A stretch of DNA of 64,000 bases from Cylindrobasidium torrendii FP15055 ss-10 (taxonomy: Eukaryota > Basidiomycota > Agaricomycetes > Agaricales > Physalacriaceae). Below the pieces are notes generated by a model that saw only the letters and a program-made list of their open reading frames with translations, searched no databases and was not told the DNA's origin. The first letter of the stretch is position 1. The number at the start of each line of letters is the position of its first letter. The DNA lies in assembly GCA_000934385.1 (NCBI GenBank), contig KN880451.1:124001-188000 (forward strand), written 5' to 3'. Shown here one piece after another: positions 1 through 12,853 of this stretch. A program made the translations under genes and the position numbers.

Positions 1-232
1 CTCTCGCCAAACGTTGTGTTCGACTCTGTCGAGCTCATTTGAGCATGGGCGGCCCTTACCGTCCGATCTCCCGCATAGATTGGCACGCAGGATCACTTAC
101 TCGTTTGTATACCCCACGGTTCTTTACATGTGAAGAGCCCAATGTATTCTATTCTTCGCAACAATATCATATATAGCCCCCAGAGCGTTTTCATTCCGAG
201 TAAAGAAGGCAAGTGACCACAAAGGCGCTCCG

Positions 233-3200
233 TTACTTCAACATGCTCCGGAAATCATTTTGTGCCTTCCCTGTAGAGGGAGCAGTGCCATGACTGGGTC
301 CGCCAGCGCTGCTGCCAGTGCCCGAGGAAACAGCGACACGTTTCTTGAGTCCTCCAGCACGAGGTTTTCCAGCTGCCCGGGGAACAAACTTGCTCGCAGC
401 GCTCTTCACAGGGGCCGTGTCCTCGACAAATTGGAGAGTATTGCCGCCGAATACAACAGGTTCAGTCATTAGCAATAACTTTCCAGCTTCCTGTCCAACA
501 TCATAAATATAGAGGGACCCTTGGATGAATTTTGGGGCGACGTACGACAGCGCTGGCCAGCTCGACAGACGCTTGGTTTCCGGTAATCTCGACACGTTTG
601 ATATCTGCGAATTTTTCGAGTACCTGTTGTAGCAGACCCTCCTGGGTCTCTGAGTCTGGAGGCAAGTTCTTAATGCGGACAGAACGATTCTTGAGATCGT
701 CCTGTTCCCCAAATCCAGAGTCGGTCACAATACTGTTCAGATGTTAAGGATACTCTCACTCGGTAGGCTCAAACGTAGCTTACCGACTGCGTTTTGTTCG
801 CGGTTCAGACAGGACCACCGACAATCGCCGTGATTTGAACTGAGAGTTGTGCAAGGTATCGACCGCGGCCTGGGCACCTTCCTGGAAAAAATGCGCAAGT
901 TGAGATCACATTTCATGTTGCAAAGGAACACACGCACTGGCGCCTCAAATTCAACAAATGCGAACCCTTTACATGACCCATCGTTGGCCGTGCCAATACG
1001 GACATCCTTGATAGCACCGCACTAGAACGCAATGAGCAGCTTATCGAGACTAGAAGTGCCAATGCATACATCCTTGAAGAGTTTTCGAAGGTCGCTGGCC
1101 GTTGTCGAACGGTGCAGCCCACCAACATGAATCTCCCGTTCATTCGCATCCTGATCTGTTCTTCCCTTCTTCCGCTCTGGATTCGATATCAAGACACTGA
1201 GTTTCAGGCCAGGCTCAAGTTCTGTGCCATGCAGTTGCAGTGCGCTCTGGGCAGAAGGCTTTGGGAGAGTCGTCAATTTCTACCCGTACGATTGGCGCGA
1301 GACATACCGGAGAGGTGAATTGTACATAACAGAAGCGACGTGTGTTCTTGAACTTCTTGCTGGGCCAACGGACATCAAAGAGTGTGCCATACTGTGCAAC
1401 ATTGAGTGGAGGTCCAATTTTATCACAAAGACGAGACAACCTTCTCGAATAGTGCACGGATCGTGGCATCGTCCGCACTCTCTGGAAAGTTTGTCACATA
1501 TAATGTTGACTGCCATGCTAAATGAACAGCTATTTCTTGCTCGCGGATACGCTTCTTGTCTTTGGTTAGAGCTGCAGGAACGTTTTCCTGTGGGGATTCA
1601 GCCATTCTTCATGTTAAAGCATTTGCGCAACCGACCTTCTCCATAAATTCAACCGTAGCTACAGGTCCATTGGGCAGAGGTGTGATCTTGATTTCGCGAA
1701 TGGTACCGCACTGCAATCGTACTGTTAGGCTGGCACACGCGTCAGGTTATGAATGCGTACGTCTTTGAAAACGGCGCGAAGGTCATCGTCAATGGTATCC
1801 GCAGGTAGCTCAGATACAAAGACGGTCGAATTCTCTCTGTCTCTCTTCAAGCTGGGCACTTCTGCTGGAGCTGTTGCGTTTCCTTTCTGCCGCTTTGAGT
1901 TGTTGTCAGCCTCAGGAGAGGCGTCTGCGCGTCTCTTTGTCCCACGTTCACTTGAAGCCGCGGACGCTTGAGGTGCTGGTTGATCAACGACCATAGCATC
2001 ATCAGACGGAAGAGGCGCATCGCCCATGGACGCGCCTGCAGCCTGTTCCGCTGCATATTGGTATGCTTTCTCAGCTTCCTACTGGGATCAGCTATATCGA
2101 TCAGTACGCATTATTCCACATACCTTGAGCCTCCTCGCATCGAGCGCCGAGCGCGCCTTTGCAATCTGGTCAATAGCCGTGTTGATCTCTTCCACCGTGC
2201 CGTACAGATGTTCGAAGCCCAGCCATGCATCCCATACCGCCTCTGGCCAGTCAAAATTCTTCCTATGCACGTTCTGGAAAACCTCGCGTGCGTCATCTTG
2301 CCGGTTAGCCTTGCTGCATCGAAAGTGAGTGTTTGAGTTGAAGGCTCAAGAAGGCAACGTACGCAAGAGCATCGGTGTAGCTTATGTAGGCGACATAGCT
2401 GGGTTTCTTAGCCTTGACTGTTTCCTCCCATACTGTAACTACGTTGTCCACTAGGCCAGTGGAGCGATACTATTTGATGTTAGTGTATAAGGCATTCCCC
2501 AAGAATGAGGACATACCACTTCAGCCACATATTTTTCGATTCTGAACCACGAGTCCGTGACGGGCACTGTGATGTGCTGAAAGTAAGAACACCAATCGAA
2601 ACTTCCATCGCGCACGCACGTTTACGAATAAGCTCGAGACCGCTTTCGAGAACGACAATCAGGGTGGTGAGGACATCGTCGTCTTATAGTGGCTATCAGT
2701 ACGCTGTAAGGTATTATATAAGGATGCTTACCTTCTATTGCTTCAAGCCGCCTTTTCTCAAAGCCAGCTCTGGCCAAGACGACTGGCACAATCTGTTCGA
2801 CGTCGCCCTTGGCTACTCCGGAACCCATAGCTCTATCGTACAGCTCTGCGACAGTTGCTGCTGCATCTGAAGAACCCACTGTCGATGCACGTTCCTACTG
2901 AACTTTCAGTGGTCTGTGTGCATTGCATTGACGGGACTCACCAAAAGTCGAATGTACCGGGCCCAGACTTCTCCAGATGCGGGGACGCTACGGACAGCAC
3001 GCTTCAACACTTGGAGCTCCATGTCTGTTCCTCTGGTGAGCGTCCTCTGCGCAAGATGTCATTCACATGTTGAAGGAGGGAAGGAAATGATACGTGCAAC
3101 AGCGTCCGCGTACGACGTCCAGAATATCGTCAGGTAGGCTTCAGCTCCGACTTCTTGTTTCCACCTCCGCTTTTCCGCCTCAGCAATAGCTCGTTCGTGT

Positions 3201-4259
3201 AGGCCACTGGTGCAGAAGAGGTCTGGGAACTTTGAGCGCGCCTCCCAGGTGATATATCGGCTATATGCGTCTAGAGAATATGCAGATTGGGTCTACATAG
3301 CGATGAGCATACGACCAGTCAATCAATAGCAACTGACCAATGAAGCCTCCATTGGTTCACGACGCGAGTACGACTTGACTGCTTGAGCGCGAATTTTGGA
3401 AGCGTCAACCAGGAGTTGTTCATATTCTTGCGGGGGCTTGTGGTTGGTAGTGAACGAAGAATAGGCTTGCATAGTATCTTCTGAATCTGCGGCAGGTCAG
3501 ATGGGTAGTACACTGTGGTTAAAATTACGGACTGGAATGAGGTTGTCGAAGGCGTTCAATAAGCTCAACGGTTATGTTCTCCGCCAGCAGCATCCTGGAG
3601 AATACGTCAATTCAAGAGGCAAGTGATTGCGCGCGCTACTGACTTTGCGTCGCCAGTTGTACGTTCCAATTGTTCCAGCTCCCAATCACGGTAAATGTCC
3701 CATACTTCGTGAGCCTATACACCGTTATACACAGACATATTGGTTTTGACGTCGTGACGTACTTGGGTGATATGGCCTATGCTCTTCTTCGCGAGCGCGT
3801 TCAGTGCGATGCGCATCCAGCGCTCTGAAAACATTTCGCCAAGTTGTGCAGGCTTCATTTCTTCACCTTCTTCATACTTGTTGAAGGTGTCCACGAGTAG
3901 CTGTGCATGTTTCTTCATGATGCTAATGGCTGTGGAACTGTGTTAAGGCGCGACGCGTGTGGGGCAAAGCACGCACATAGATAATCGCCTTCAGCTTGCT
4001 CGTACAGCGCCAGCAGCTCTTTCCATCCACTCTCTGAGTCAAGATCCACGGTTTTCGTCTTATTCTCTATCAATGCCGTCCAGACATCCTCCCCAGCCGC
4101 ATAGAACTGAGTGAATGTCTCGAGCGCAGACACCAGTTCTGCCTCCATTCCTTCGAGAGATTTCGCGAGTGCCACATTCTTGACATGTAGAGAGTAGTCC
4201 AGCGGTGTCTCGGAGATAGCGCCAAGGACGTCGGCCAATTCTGTGAGACCCTTCTCCAT
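233..4259 (-). CDS. SART3: U4/U6 snRNP recycling factor, SART3/Prp24 type (HAT repeats plus RRMs)
   Basis: Spliceosome assembly factor that re-anneals U4 and U6 snRNAs in the nucleus. The N-terminal half (about 1.9-4.26 kb) is helical with HAT-like Trp/Leu-rich repeats, spread over many short exons. The C-terminal half carries several RRMs: one begins with STVFVSELPADTIDDDLRAV, the next with STLYVTNFPESADDATI, and the last is a degenerate RRM near 500-720. The protein ends with NDFRSMLK, matching the conserved Lsm-binding tail of Prp24/SART3 (SNxDFxxxf), which I take as strong evidence. The start is the ATG at 4259, since the reading upstream has only a TTG. Checked introns: 3930-3976, and a 55-bp intron in the last RRM that restores VELASAV-EAGKLLLM. 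Length is roughly 1,000 residues. The gene looks intact; individual internal exons were not all resolved. Confidence 0.88.
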
Positions 4260-4543
4260 GGTCAATCCGGCGTCAGGGAGAGAGAAGGCACACGCGGTCG
4301 ATCAACAATGCCTCTTGTGAGCTTACTTCCACCGTCGAATTCACACGCTTTGTCTTTTCTTTGTCTGTCTCATGGCAACAGTCTCTCAAATCTCTCCCTT
4401 TTTGTCCAAGACGGGTGTGATGTGCTTGGTCTCGGCAACGCCTCTCAGCCGACATTTCCTTGTTAGCTTCCATCTCGCCTGCCACCCAGCCTCATAAAGT
4501 ATTTGAACCCCTTGCCCTCTCACCATCTTGTTCCTTCACAGAA
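4260..4543. promoter_or_regulatory. Divergent intergenic region between SART3 and F-box gene
   Basis: The SART3-like start codon and the proposed F-box start codon face away from each other across 284 bp, so both promoters must lie here. I see no clear TATA box. Confidence 0.4.
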
Positions 4544-5823
4544 ATGGGAGCCCCCACCTTTACGTCCCGCGTCTCGGCGCAACGCCAAAGAAAGGCCAGC
4601 CTATTGAGCGCCTTTCGATCCATTATCATGCCAGCTCCGTGCGCACTCTCCTCATTTCCCCTGTGTATTCCTCTCACTGAGCTTCCCGTAGTCAAATCAG
4701 TGCACACAAAGGTCGAACTGGAGCCCGGAATCGCCAGCATGGCCATGCACCATTGCATGTTATCGTTCATCCCATCCACTTCATTCCCTTGGAAGTCCTC
4801 GCCGCAATCTTGATCACAGCCTCAGAAGAAGATCTCATGTTCCCTGTTGTTGCATCCCACGTCTGCCGAACCTGGCGCTCCGTCGCACTGCATACACCCC
4901 GTTTATGGCGAACTGTGGACCTCGACCATCGCGAGCAGATGTGGGCAGAGAGGGTCCGGCGCTCCAAGTCTTGCACCCTCGACATCCGGGTTCGTTCGCC
5001 CCAGTACCAGGTTCTTCGGCGTGCCTACTTGCCGGCGCCTATCACGGAAGCCGAGCTCATCCAACACAAGATGTCTTTTGCAACAGCGTATCTCAACCGC
5101 TGGAGGTCCCTCAACATCACCATTTCCAGACATGCACCGTACCTCTGGAACGCCGCGCTCTCCGACTGCTGCTCGGCGTGGGCGCGCACACGTCCAGGAG
5201 CGCTGGAGGAGCTCACGCTTGTATACCCGCAGAACGACGACGCCACCGAATTCCTTTTGTTCGGCGGATACGCCCCAAGCCTACGACGAGTCACCCTCGA
5301 GGGCATTCGGGTCAACTGGCTCCCTTCTCTGTACCACAATTTGACAAGTCTCAACTATACCCACCATGGGTTCACATCAGGCATCGACGCCATACGAGAT
5401 ATTGTTTACATGCTCCGCGTCTCTTGCCATCTTCGCGAGCTCACCCTCACTTTCTCGCATGCCACCCGCATCCCGTCCAATGTCTCGCAGCATCCTAAAG
5501 TCTCCCTCCGCAGACCAATAAATCTCCCTCTGCTCACCAGCCTCAAGTTTCAAATAGGCTTGATGGATATTCCCAAAGAGTTGTGCCATGTCGCTGCTTT
5601 GTTGCACACTCCTTCCCTCACGGAGGTCTATTTCGTTGATCTCTTGTACCGACGCAGGAGCTACCCCAGCACACATGGCTTTTTCAAGCGGTATGCGTTC
5701 CCTAGCTCACTTCAAGTTATGAGGCGGGACTTGGGCTGGTGTGAACCTTTTATGGCGAGCTGCGCCTGTGTGCATCCGCATTCGCGGTCCGCTTGTCCTG
5801 CGAATAAGCACTACCATGTATAA
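4544..5823 (+). CDS. F-box domain protein with LRR-like C-terminus
   Basis: Probable substrate-recognition subunit of an SCF ubiquitin ligase. The F-box is seen as FIPLEVLAAILITASEED followed by VASHVCRTWRSVALHTPRLW, the Pro-Leu-Glu start and Cys-x-x-Trp-Arg pattern found throughout Agaricomycete F-box families. The rest is leucine-rich (LRELTLTFSHA, LTSLKFQIG). The main exon has no in-frame ATG, so I propose join(4544..4687,4738..5823). The 50-bp intron (GTAGTC...CGCCAG) joins LTELP to HGHAPLHVIV in frame and gives the upstream ATG at 4544. The N-terminal model is therefore inferred. The C-terminus is short for the family (about 410 residues in all) and may be truncated. Confidence 0.72.
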
Positions 5824-6204
5824 CCTGTCTGAGTCTTTACGTTTATATCGCTTACTGCTTGTCCTTCTCATTGCAATTTACGAATACTTTCATGACACTT
5901 GAACGTTCTTGAACGACGACACTCTGGCAGTACATGCAAGGTTTTCCTTCCATTGGTGGTCTCGATCAGACGAGGACGGCCATGTCCTCGCAGCCTGTCT
6001 TCGCAAGTTGGCGTTTGTTCGAACAGAGTACCTTGACCTGACGTAGGACTAGGTATGTAGGACTCTGTAATAAAGAGCCCATCAGGAGCCCATAAACCAA
6101 CATTCCGGCTTGATTCCGATAAGTCCAATGAAATCGGTGATCGGTCCGACGTTCTCCACATTAAAATCAGTAGCTCGAGTCAAGACAAAATTCAAACCAC
6201 CATC
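5824..6204. other. Intergenic region, no gene seen
   Basis: Between the F-box stop and the LYS1 start. It probably holds the 3' UTR of the former and the promoter of the latter. Short open frames here have no family signature. Confidence 0.5.
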
Positions 6205-7479
<1,275 letters not shown>

Positions 7480-7743
7480 GTCTCGCAGTTCTGAACTTTG
7501 GCCGGGGATGAGGAAAAGTGGCGCGTGGAATGTGTACTGAAATAGTGCAGCACGCAGGAGTAAATAGATGAGCAAGTATGAACGCGTTTGCGAACAAAAC
7601 ACAAGTCTCAATGTACAATTATCAATCGAAGACATCAAAGTCAATGTTATCGACTGAAGCATAGACATGAACATGATCAAAGGATTTGTACAGATTATAC
7701 ATTGTTCATTGTTACTGATTCTTCATCTCTTTCCTATTTCTAT

Positions 7744-8704
7744 CTATGCCTTGAAAATCTCCGGTGTAAGCTGCTTGAACTTGTACTCCTTCCAGAGAGC
7801 GTTCCCACTGCCTGCGCGCTCATCCACGACCTCGGGACTCGTCTCTGGTGCGGATGGGTCGTAGCTGGTGCGCCCTTGGCCCGCCTCGGTCAAGCCCTGC
7901 AGTATGGCGACGAACGGACCTCCCAAAAGTTCAGCGGCCTCTACAGATACTGTTTCGCGACCAGCAATCTTGGCGACATCTTGAAGCGTCAGGCCTTGGC
8001 CTTCCAGGCGAACGATAATGTTCTCGAGTTCAGCGTAAGGAAGGGTGACAAGAATGTGGGCAAGGAAGGCTGCAAGCAATTTCAGTCGCGAAACGATACT
8101 TCGCGTGGTAGTAACTCACCTGATATATCTCCAATGGAAGTTGTTGAGAACTTTGTCTCTCCCTTCCCGTCTTTCAGGATGGCCACTTTGTTTGGGTGCG
8201 CAGTCGAACCGACAAACCACGGGATATACTCGAGGAAAACGCCGTTGAAGACTCGCACTGTAGGAATTCCGATCTCTTTCGAGATGGTCTCCGAAATCTT
8301 GTCCTTGCTCGCGAACAGACTCTGTTTGTTGCCGTTGGTAGCAATGCCGAACTCGCTGGGCACGAAAAGTTTAACGCCAGCGGCTTTGCCAGCGCGCGCA
8401 GCGACAAGCTGGGTCTCGCCGAACTCGCTCAGAGTGGAGAGGATAATCTCGACGGCGTGTTCCTTGAAAATCTTGGCGACGCTGGCCTCGTCATCGTAAG
8501 CGGTCGCGGCGCTAGAGACGCCAGCTGGCAGAGCGAGTTTAGAGGGGTCGCGGGAAAGAACAACGACTTTGGCGCCTTCAGCGACAAGAGCCTGGGCCAA
8601 GAGATGAGTTTTGATATCAATGGGATAAACAACACAACACGTACATGTACTATGGGTTTTCCAAGGGTTCCATAACCAAGGACGGCGACGCTGCGAGAAG
8701 ACAT
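7744..8704 (-). CDS. NmrA-like / isoflavone-reductase-like NAD(P)-binding protein
   Basis: Atypical short-chain reductase of the NmrA/PCBER class. The Rossmann start reads SVAVLGYGTLGKPI, a GxxGxxG-type loop, followed by ALVAEGAKVVVLSRDPSKL as the second strand and helix. Other family features are VKLFVPSEFG, the segment around VFNGVFLEYIPWF, and a helical C-terminus (LTLQDVAKIAGRET). The start is the ATG at 8704 (MSSRSVAV). At least two introns interrupt it: one right after GKPI, and one near 8070-8120 that joins SIGDISG to AFLAHILVTLPY. It could act as a redox sensor or as a reductase of aromatic compounds; the sequence does not decide. It is convergent with LYS1, the stops being 264 bp apart. 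Confidence 0.85.
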
Positions 8705-9846
8705 GTTGATATGACCAAAGGGCAAGTAGTAGGCGTGAGTTGGTAGAGAGGAAGAGGCGGGAACTTGGGAATGAACAAAACGGATCGAAGCTTTAAGTAC
8801 GACTTCCCTCGCTTTCCGTATCTCCGATACAGTTGGGCCAATCCAGCAGGAAGGCGCCACATTGCGACAGGCTTCCGTGACTGACACTGTAGGTCGAGCA
8901 ATTGGGCTGACGGATAAGTCCAAGGAATTACAAACTTCGCGTCAGAACTCGCGCAACATTGCTCTGGTATAGATCAAAGGATAACTTTGCTGACCGAGTG
9001 TGGTCATCCATGCTTATTGCCACTGCGCCACACACGGTTCAAAGGAAAGGATCACCCGCTGATCCAGTGATGCGCCATCATTTCTGTCGTTCTCCTACGC
9101 TACCGCCGCTACTTGACGAATGATGCACAAGAATTGCATAGTGCCGTCTTTTTCTAGCAGGGTCATCGAGACGCAAGTTCAACGTTTCTCGTTCACTGCC
9201 AGCTATGTACTTTGACTCCCGGTGACACGGTAGGATTTTAGCGTCTGGGCTGAGAGCTGAGTCTATAGATGCTTGACGGTATGCTTCAACTTGTCAATAA
9301 TCAACATTGAATCTGTATGGCTGGTCCCACAAAGAAAGCCCCGTACGGAATCTCTACTCAGCTTTGTTCCAAAACGGGCCAAGGTCCCAAACGGCCAATA
9401 AACAGTGTCGCCCTCGCCGCTCGCGTGCCCGACGGTTCCAGGCACCGTTCACTACGATGTGGTCAACAACCTCTCCATCCGGAAGTGGAGCAAGCTGTGC
9501 GACACAGAGTCCCAGTCGTTATGGGACACAACCGAGAGCCTCTCATGCTGCCAAGAGTCCCCAATTTAACAAAGTAAAACTCCTGCACAAAGGCAGGATA
9601 TCTGGCATCCCACCTTCGAATTCCCGAGTACTCCTATGTGCACCGCAGACACGGCGGAGTCCAGGCTACCACTAGTACCAGGAGATGTCGGTACGCAGAA
9701 GAGAATGTCCAGCCATGATAGATTGGTAAGCGGAGTCACGGACCGAGCGCGCTTGAATACTTACCTGGCTGGAAACAGGGTCCCTTTCGCCTGCTTCCCT
9801 TTTTTTAAACCACCAACTTTCCTCTTACCATTTGCCCTCTTTTAAA
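8705..9846. other. Intergenic region, no gene seen
   Basis: A gap of 1.14 kb between the divergent NmrA-like and amylase genes. Only short overlapping frames of low-quality composition occur. The last 70 bp before the amylase ATG are pyrimidine-rich with TTTTTTTAAA, a likely core promoter. Confidence 0.45.
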
Positions 9847-11678
9847 ATGGTCCACTCTCTTTCGACTCTTTTATCGCTGGGTGCCATCCTCGCACCAGTC
9901 GCCTTGGCCGCCTCCGCAGACGAGTGGAAGTCGCGTTCCATCTATCAGGTATGACTGGTTCACGATGGCCACCGCATACATCGTCCAACGCGCCTATAGC
10001 TCGTTACAGATCGGTTTGCAAACACGAAAGACAGCAATGCCGAATGCAACTCCGAGGACCGCAAGTTTGTGATTCAACTTCTGCTCTGAGCTCTGTTATT
10101 AAACGTTCGCACCAAGGTATTGCGGAGGCAGCTACCAGGGTGTCATTGCGCAACTGGACTACATCCAGAAGATGGGATTCGACGCTGTTTGGGTCTCGCC
10201 CATTACCAAGAACGTCGACGGCGAGACGGCTAACGGCTATGCGTACCATGGGTGGGTCTCGCTTCACACGCGGACATCGGCCTTTTGAGCCCTAACACAT
10301 CGGAAGATACTGGCCGGACGACATCAACAAGCTTAACGACAACTTTGGCAGCGCGGATGACCTGAAAGCGCTGGCGAAGGCGCTTCACGCCAAGGATATG
10401 TACCTGATGGTTGATGTTGTAGTGAACCAGTGCGTTGCAAAACCTTTGTCTCCCATTTACCTCGCTAATGGATTTCAGCCTGGTTGCCGTTCCTACGTCA
10501 ACAGATATCCCTCAGTCCTTCGACTACTCGACACTCCAGCCGTTCTCAGAGTCTTCAGACTACCACACCCAGTGCTTCATCACTGACTACAACAACCAAA
10601 CAGAGGTTGAGCAGTGCTGGCTCGGTGATAGCAAGCTTCCCCTCATGGATATCAACACTGAGGATTCAAGCATTATTTCGACATATAACGACTGGATCTC
10701 AAAGCTTGTTAGCGACTATGATATTGACGGCATCCGCATTGACACCGTAAAGCATATCCGCCCCGACTTCTGGCCAGCATTCGTCAAGGCCGCTGGGGTG
10801 TATACTATTGGCGAGGTCCTTCACGGCGACCCCGACTACGTCAAGAACTGGGCAGAAGTCATGGACGGCCTCCTCGACTACCCTTCGTTCTATCCCCTCT
10901 CCCGCGCCTTCTACAACACCTCTGGATCCATGTCGGAGCTTGCCACAACCTACACAGAAACCCAATCTGCGTTCAAGAATGGGCTTCACGCCTCGGGCTC
11001 CTTCCTAGAGAACCATGATAATGCTCGCTTCCAGAGCCACACCACCGACTCTGGCCTCGTCGCTAACGCTGTCGCTTGGCCGTTCGTCAACGATGGTATT
11101 CCCATTCTTTACTACGGCCAGGAGCAAGGCTACCAGGGAGCTGAGGATCCGTACAACCGTGAAGCGTAAGTTCAACCCAATGAATGTACTACCGTACCCA
11201 TCATACTCATCTGTTCTTCAGGCTCTGGTTCAGCGGCTACAGTCAGGACAAGACTCTTTACACCCAGGTCAAGGCTTTGAACGCTGCTCGCAAGCTTGCC
11301 ATCTCGAAAGATAGTTCCTACACCAGTACTGCGTCCAAGTTCATCTCCCAGGATAACTCGAACGTCCTCGCCATCTCGAAGGGCCCGTTGGTCACGCTTC
11401 TTACCAATGCTGGCTCGTCCGGAAGTGCCACCTGGAAGATCCCCAGTGGTACTTTTGATAACGGCGACGTCGTCGATATCCTGACTTGCAAGAGCTGGAC
11501 TGTTAACGGTGATCTCTCCCTGGATGCGACCAACGGCCAGCCGCGGGTGTTGATGGCCAAGTCCAATCTCGATTCAACGTTGTGCTCGGACACGACAGAC
11601 GCCGCCCCTCGTGGCTTGTCGTCGTCGGTCGGCCTCGCCATGGGCGCTGTTCTTGCAGTCGCAGCCATGATGATTTAA
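9847..11678 (+). CDS. Secreted alpha-amylase (GH13), probably GPI-anchored
   Basis: Endo-hydrolysis of alpha-1,4-glucans. A signal peptide ([14 protein letters not shown]) precedes the mature N-terminus [12 protein letters not shown]13 regions in order: VTDRFANT near the start, [19 protein letters not shown] (region I), [10 protein letters not shown] (region II, Asp nucleophile), GEVLHGDP (region III, Glu acid/base) and ENHDNARF (region IV, Asp). All three catalytic acids are present. The protein is about 515 residues over six exons. Checked junctions join SIYQ to LVTDRFA, RK to YCGG, and VVN-H to LVAVP. The last 25 residues are small and hydrophobic ([16 protein letters not shown]) after a polar spacer, which suggests a GPI-attachment signal; that point is inference. 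It lacks a visible starch-binding domain. Confidence 0.94.
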
Positions 11679-12242
11679 ATTGGTAATGGACGCCCATTGT
11701 GGGCATCTGTGGACTTAGAGAGATATGCTTTCGCTACGATACACCTTCGTTATTACTTACTACGCGTACTTCCGTTTGGACTATACTGGGACTACTGTTA
11801 GATATCTATTGTACTCTATAGACTTCGCGCTAGGGTCTTGCAGTATGGATACATTTCCATGTTGTTCCAGCAACGACATCCAGATATCCAAACGAGGAGT
11901 ATGAATAGCACAATGCGTGCATTGTCCAACCACGAATGGGTCCAGCTATCGTCTCTGTGGTGGTGGTGCACTGGGATTTTGTCTTTTCTGGCGCCGGTGT
12001 CGAGTTCTCTTGACCCTCCACTGTCCTGCTTGGGTTGCATCCTCTATCACCGGGACACATTTGGCTCGGGTTGAAGCCGATGGATTCAAAGGCCCGTTGC
12101 GCGTGTATGGATGGTGTCGAAGTTCTGAGGTCGGTACTGGTGGCCGTGTTGTTCTGTGTCGCTGTAGTCGGGAGACTACCATACAGGCTGGGTATTCGTC
12201 CCTGGGGATAGTGCGTACAGCTAGAAGCTTTGTCGATAGTTT
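11679..12242. other. Convergent 3' region, no further gene seen
   Basis: Lies between the amylase stop and the stop of the 127-residue orphan. A 142-codon minus frame runs through it, but its composition is unlike the neighbours and its beginning overlaps a spliced exon, so I treat it as a shadow. Confidence 0.4.
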
Positions 12243-12805
12243 CTAGATGAACGAACACTGGTCAGACAATTAGTTGACTTGCGGGTGCACAGGCACTCAC
12301 TAATTGTGGTGCCGCCTCAGTCAGAATCAAAGTCCCGTCGATGGCAGACGCCTGTGCGCGCCGCCGCCGTAACTTCCGTTCAGGCTTGGTGTCTTCAGCT
12401 GGCGGGGGAGGTCGACTTGGTTTACGGTGGTCAGGGCAGGTAGAGATGCACAGACAAAAGGGCGCACCGGATTCCCTCCCATGTTATTACATTCGAAAGT
12501 TTGATGGGTTGAGCCTCCGAGGTTGACCATATCCTGAACACTGTGCAAAATGAGGGAAATTTAGCGGGGGCTTATCTGAGATACGTACCTATGTCTGCGG
12601 GCTCAGAGGGTATTGGAGCTATGCTGGTTGTAGGCAGTGATGGGATCTCGAAAATGCCCGCCAAATGGTTGTGCAATTGTTGTATCTCGTCGTCAAAGTC
12701 CACCGGTGCATCTTCTTTGTCTTCCTGGAGGTCATGACGCGAGAAAAATTGAGTGGTTTCAGGCAGATTGTACGGGTTCGAAAATCGAGGAACGTGATGG
12801 GACAT
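12243..12805 (-). CDS. Small hypothetical protein, 127 residues
   Basis: Family not recognised. The splice model is complement(join(12243..12257,12301..12398,12491..12540,12585..12805)). All junctions are GT...AG and the total is 384 nt, in frame from ATG to TAG. The protein starts MSHHVPRFSNPYNL, is acidic in the first half (DDEIQQLHNHLAGIFEIP), has a basic stretch KPERKLRRRRAQASAIDGT near the C-terminus that may be a nuclear signal, and ends APQLCSFI. The last exon is only 15 nt and is the weakest part. Its start codon lies 48 bp from that of Iwr1 on the other strand. The small size, charged character and shared promoter suggest a nuclear accessory protein, but no function can be assigned. 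Confidence 0.55.
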
Positions 12806-12853
12806 TATAAAGGACGAAATGATCGCGTGCTAAACTTCACTTGACTTCTTACC
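12806..12853. promoter_or_regulatory. 48-bp bidirectional start region with TATAAA
   Basis: Only 48 bp separate the two divergent ATGs. TATAAA occurs at 12806-12811 on the plus strand, too close to either ATG for a standard fungal TATA spacing unless leaders are very short. Transcripts of the two genes probably overlap. Confidence 0.4.

Noticed and set aside
500..560. Frame change in the last RRM of the SART3-like gene
   Set aside because: Explained by a 55-bp intron (GTACGT...GGACAG) that restores the RRM.
9307..9675. Two overlapping plus-strand frames upstream of the amylase
   Set aside because: Overlapping frames of low complexity in promoter DNA, without splice or domain support.
11830..12258. 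142-codon minus-strand open frame
   Set aside because: Its first part overlaps the short last exon of the 127-residue protein in another frame, it lacks a domain, and its composition is unlike neighbouring coding DNA.
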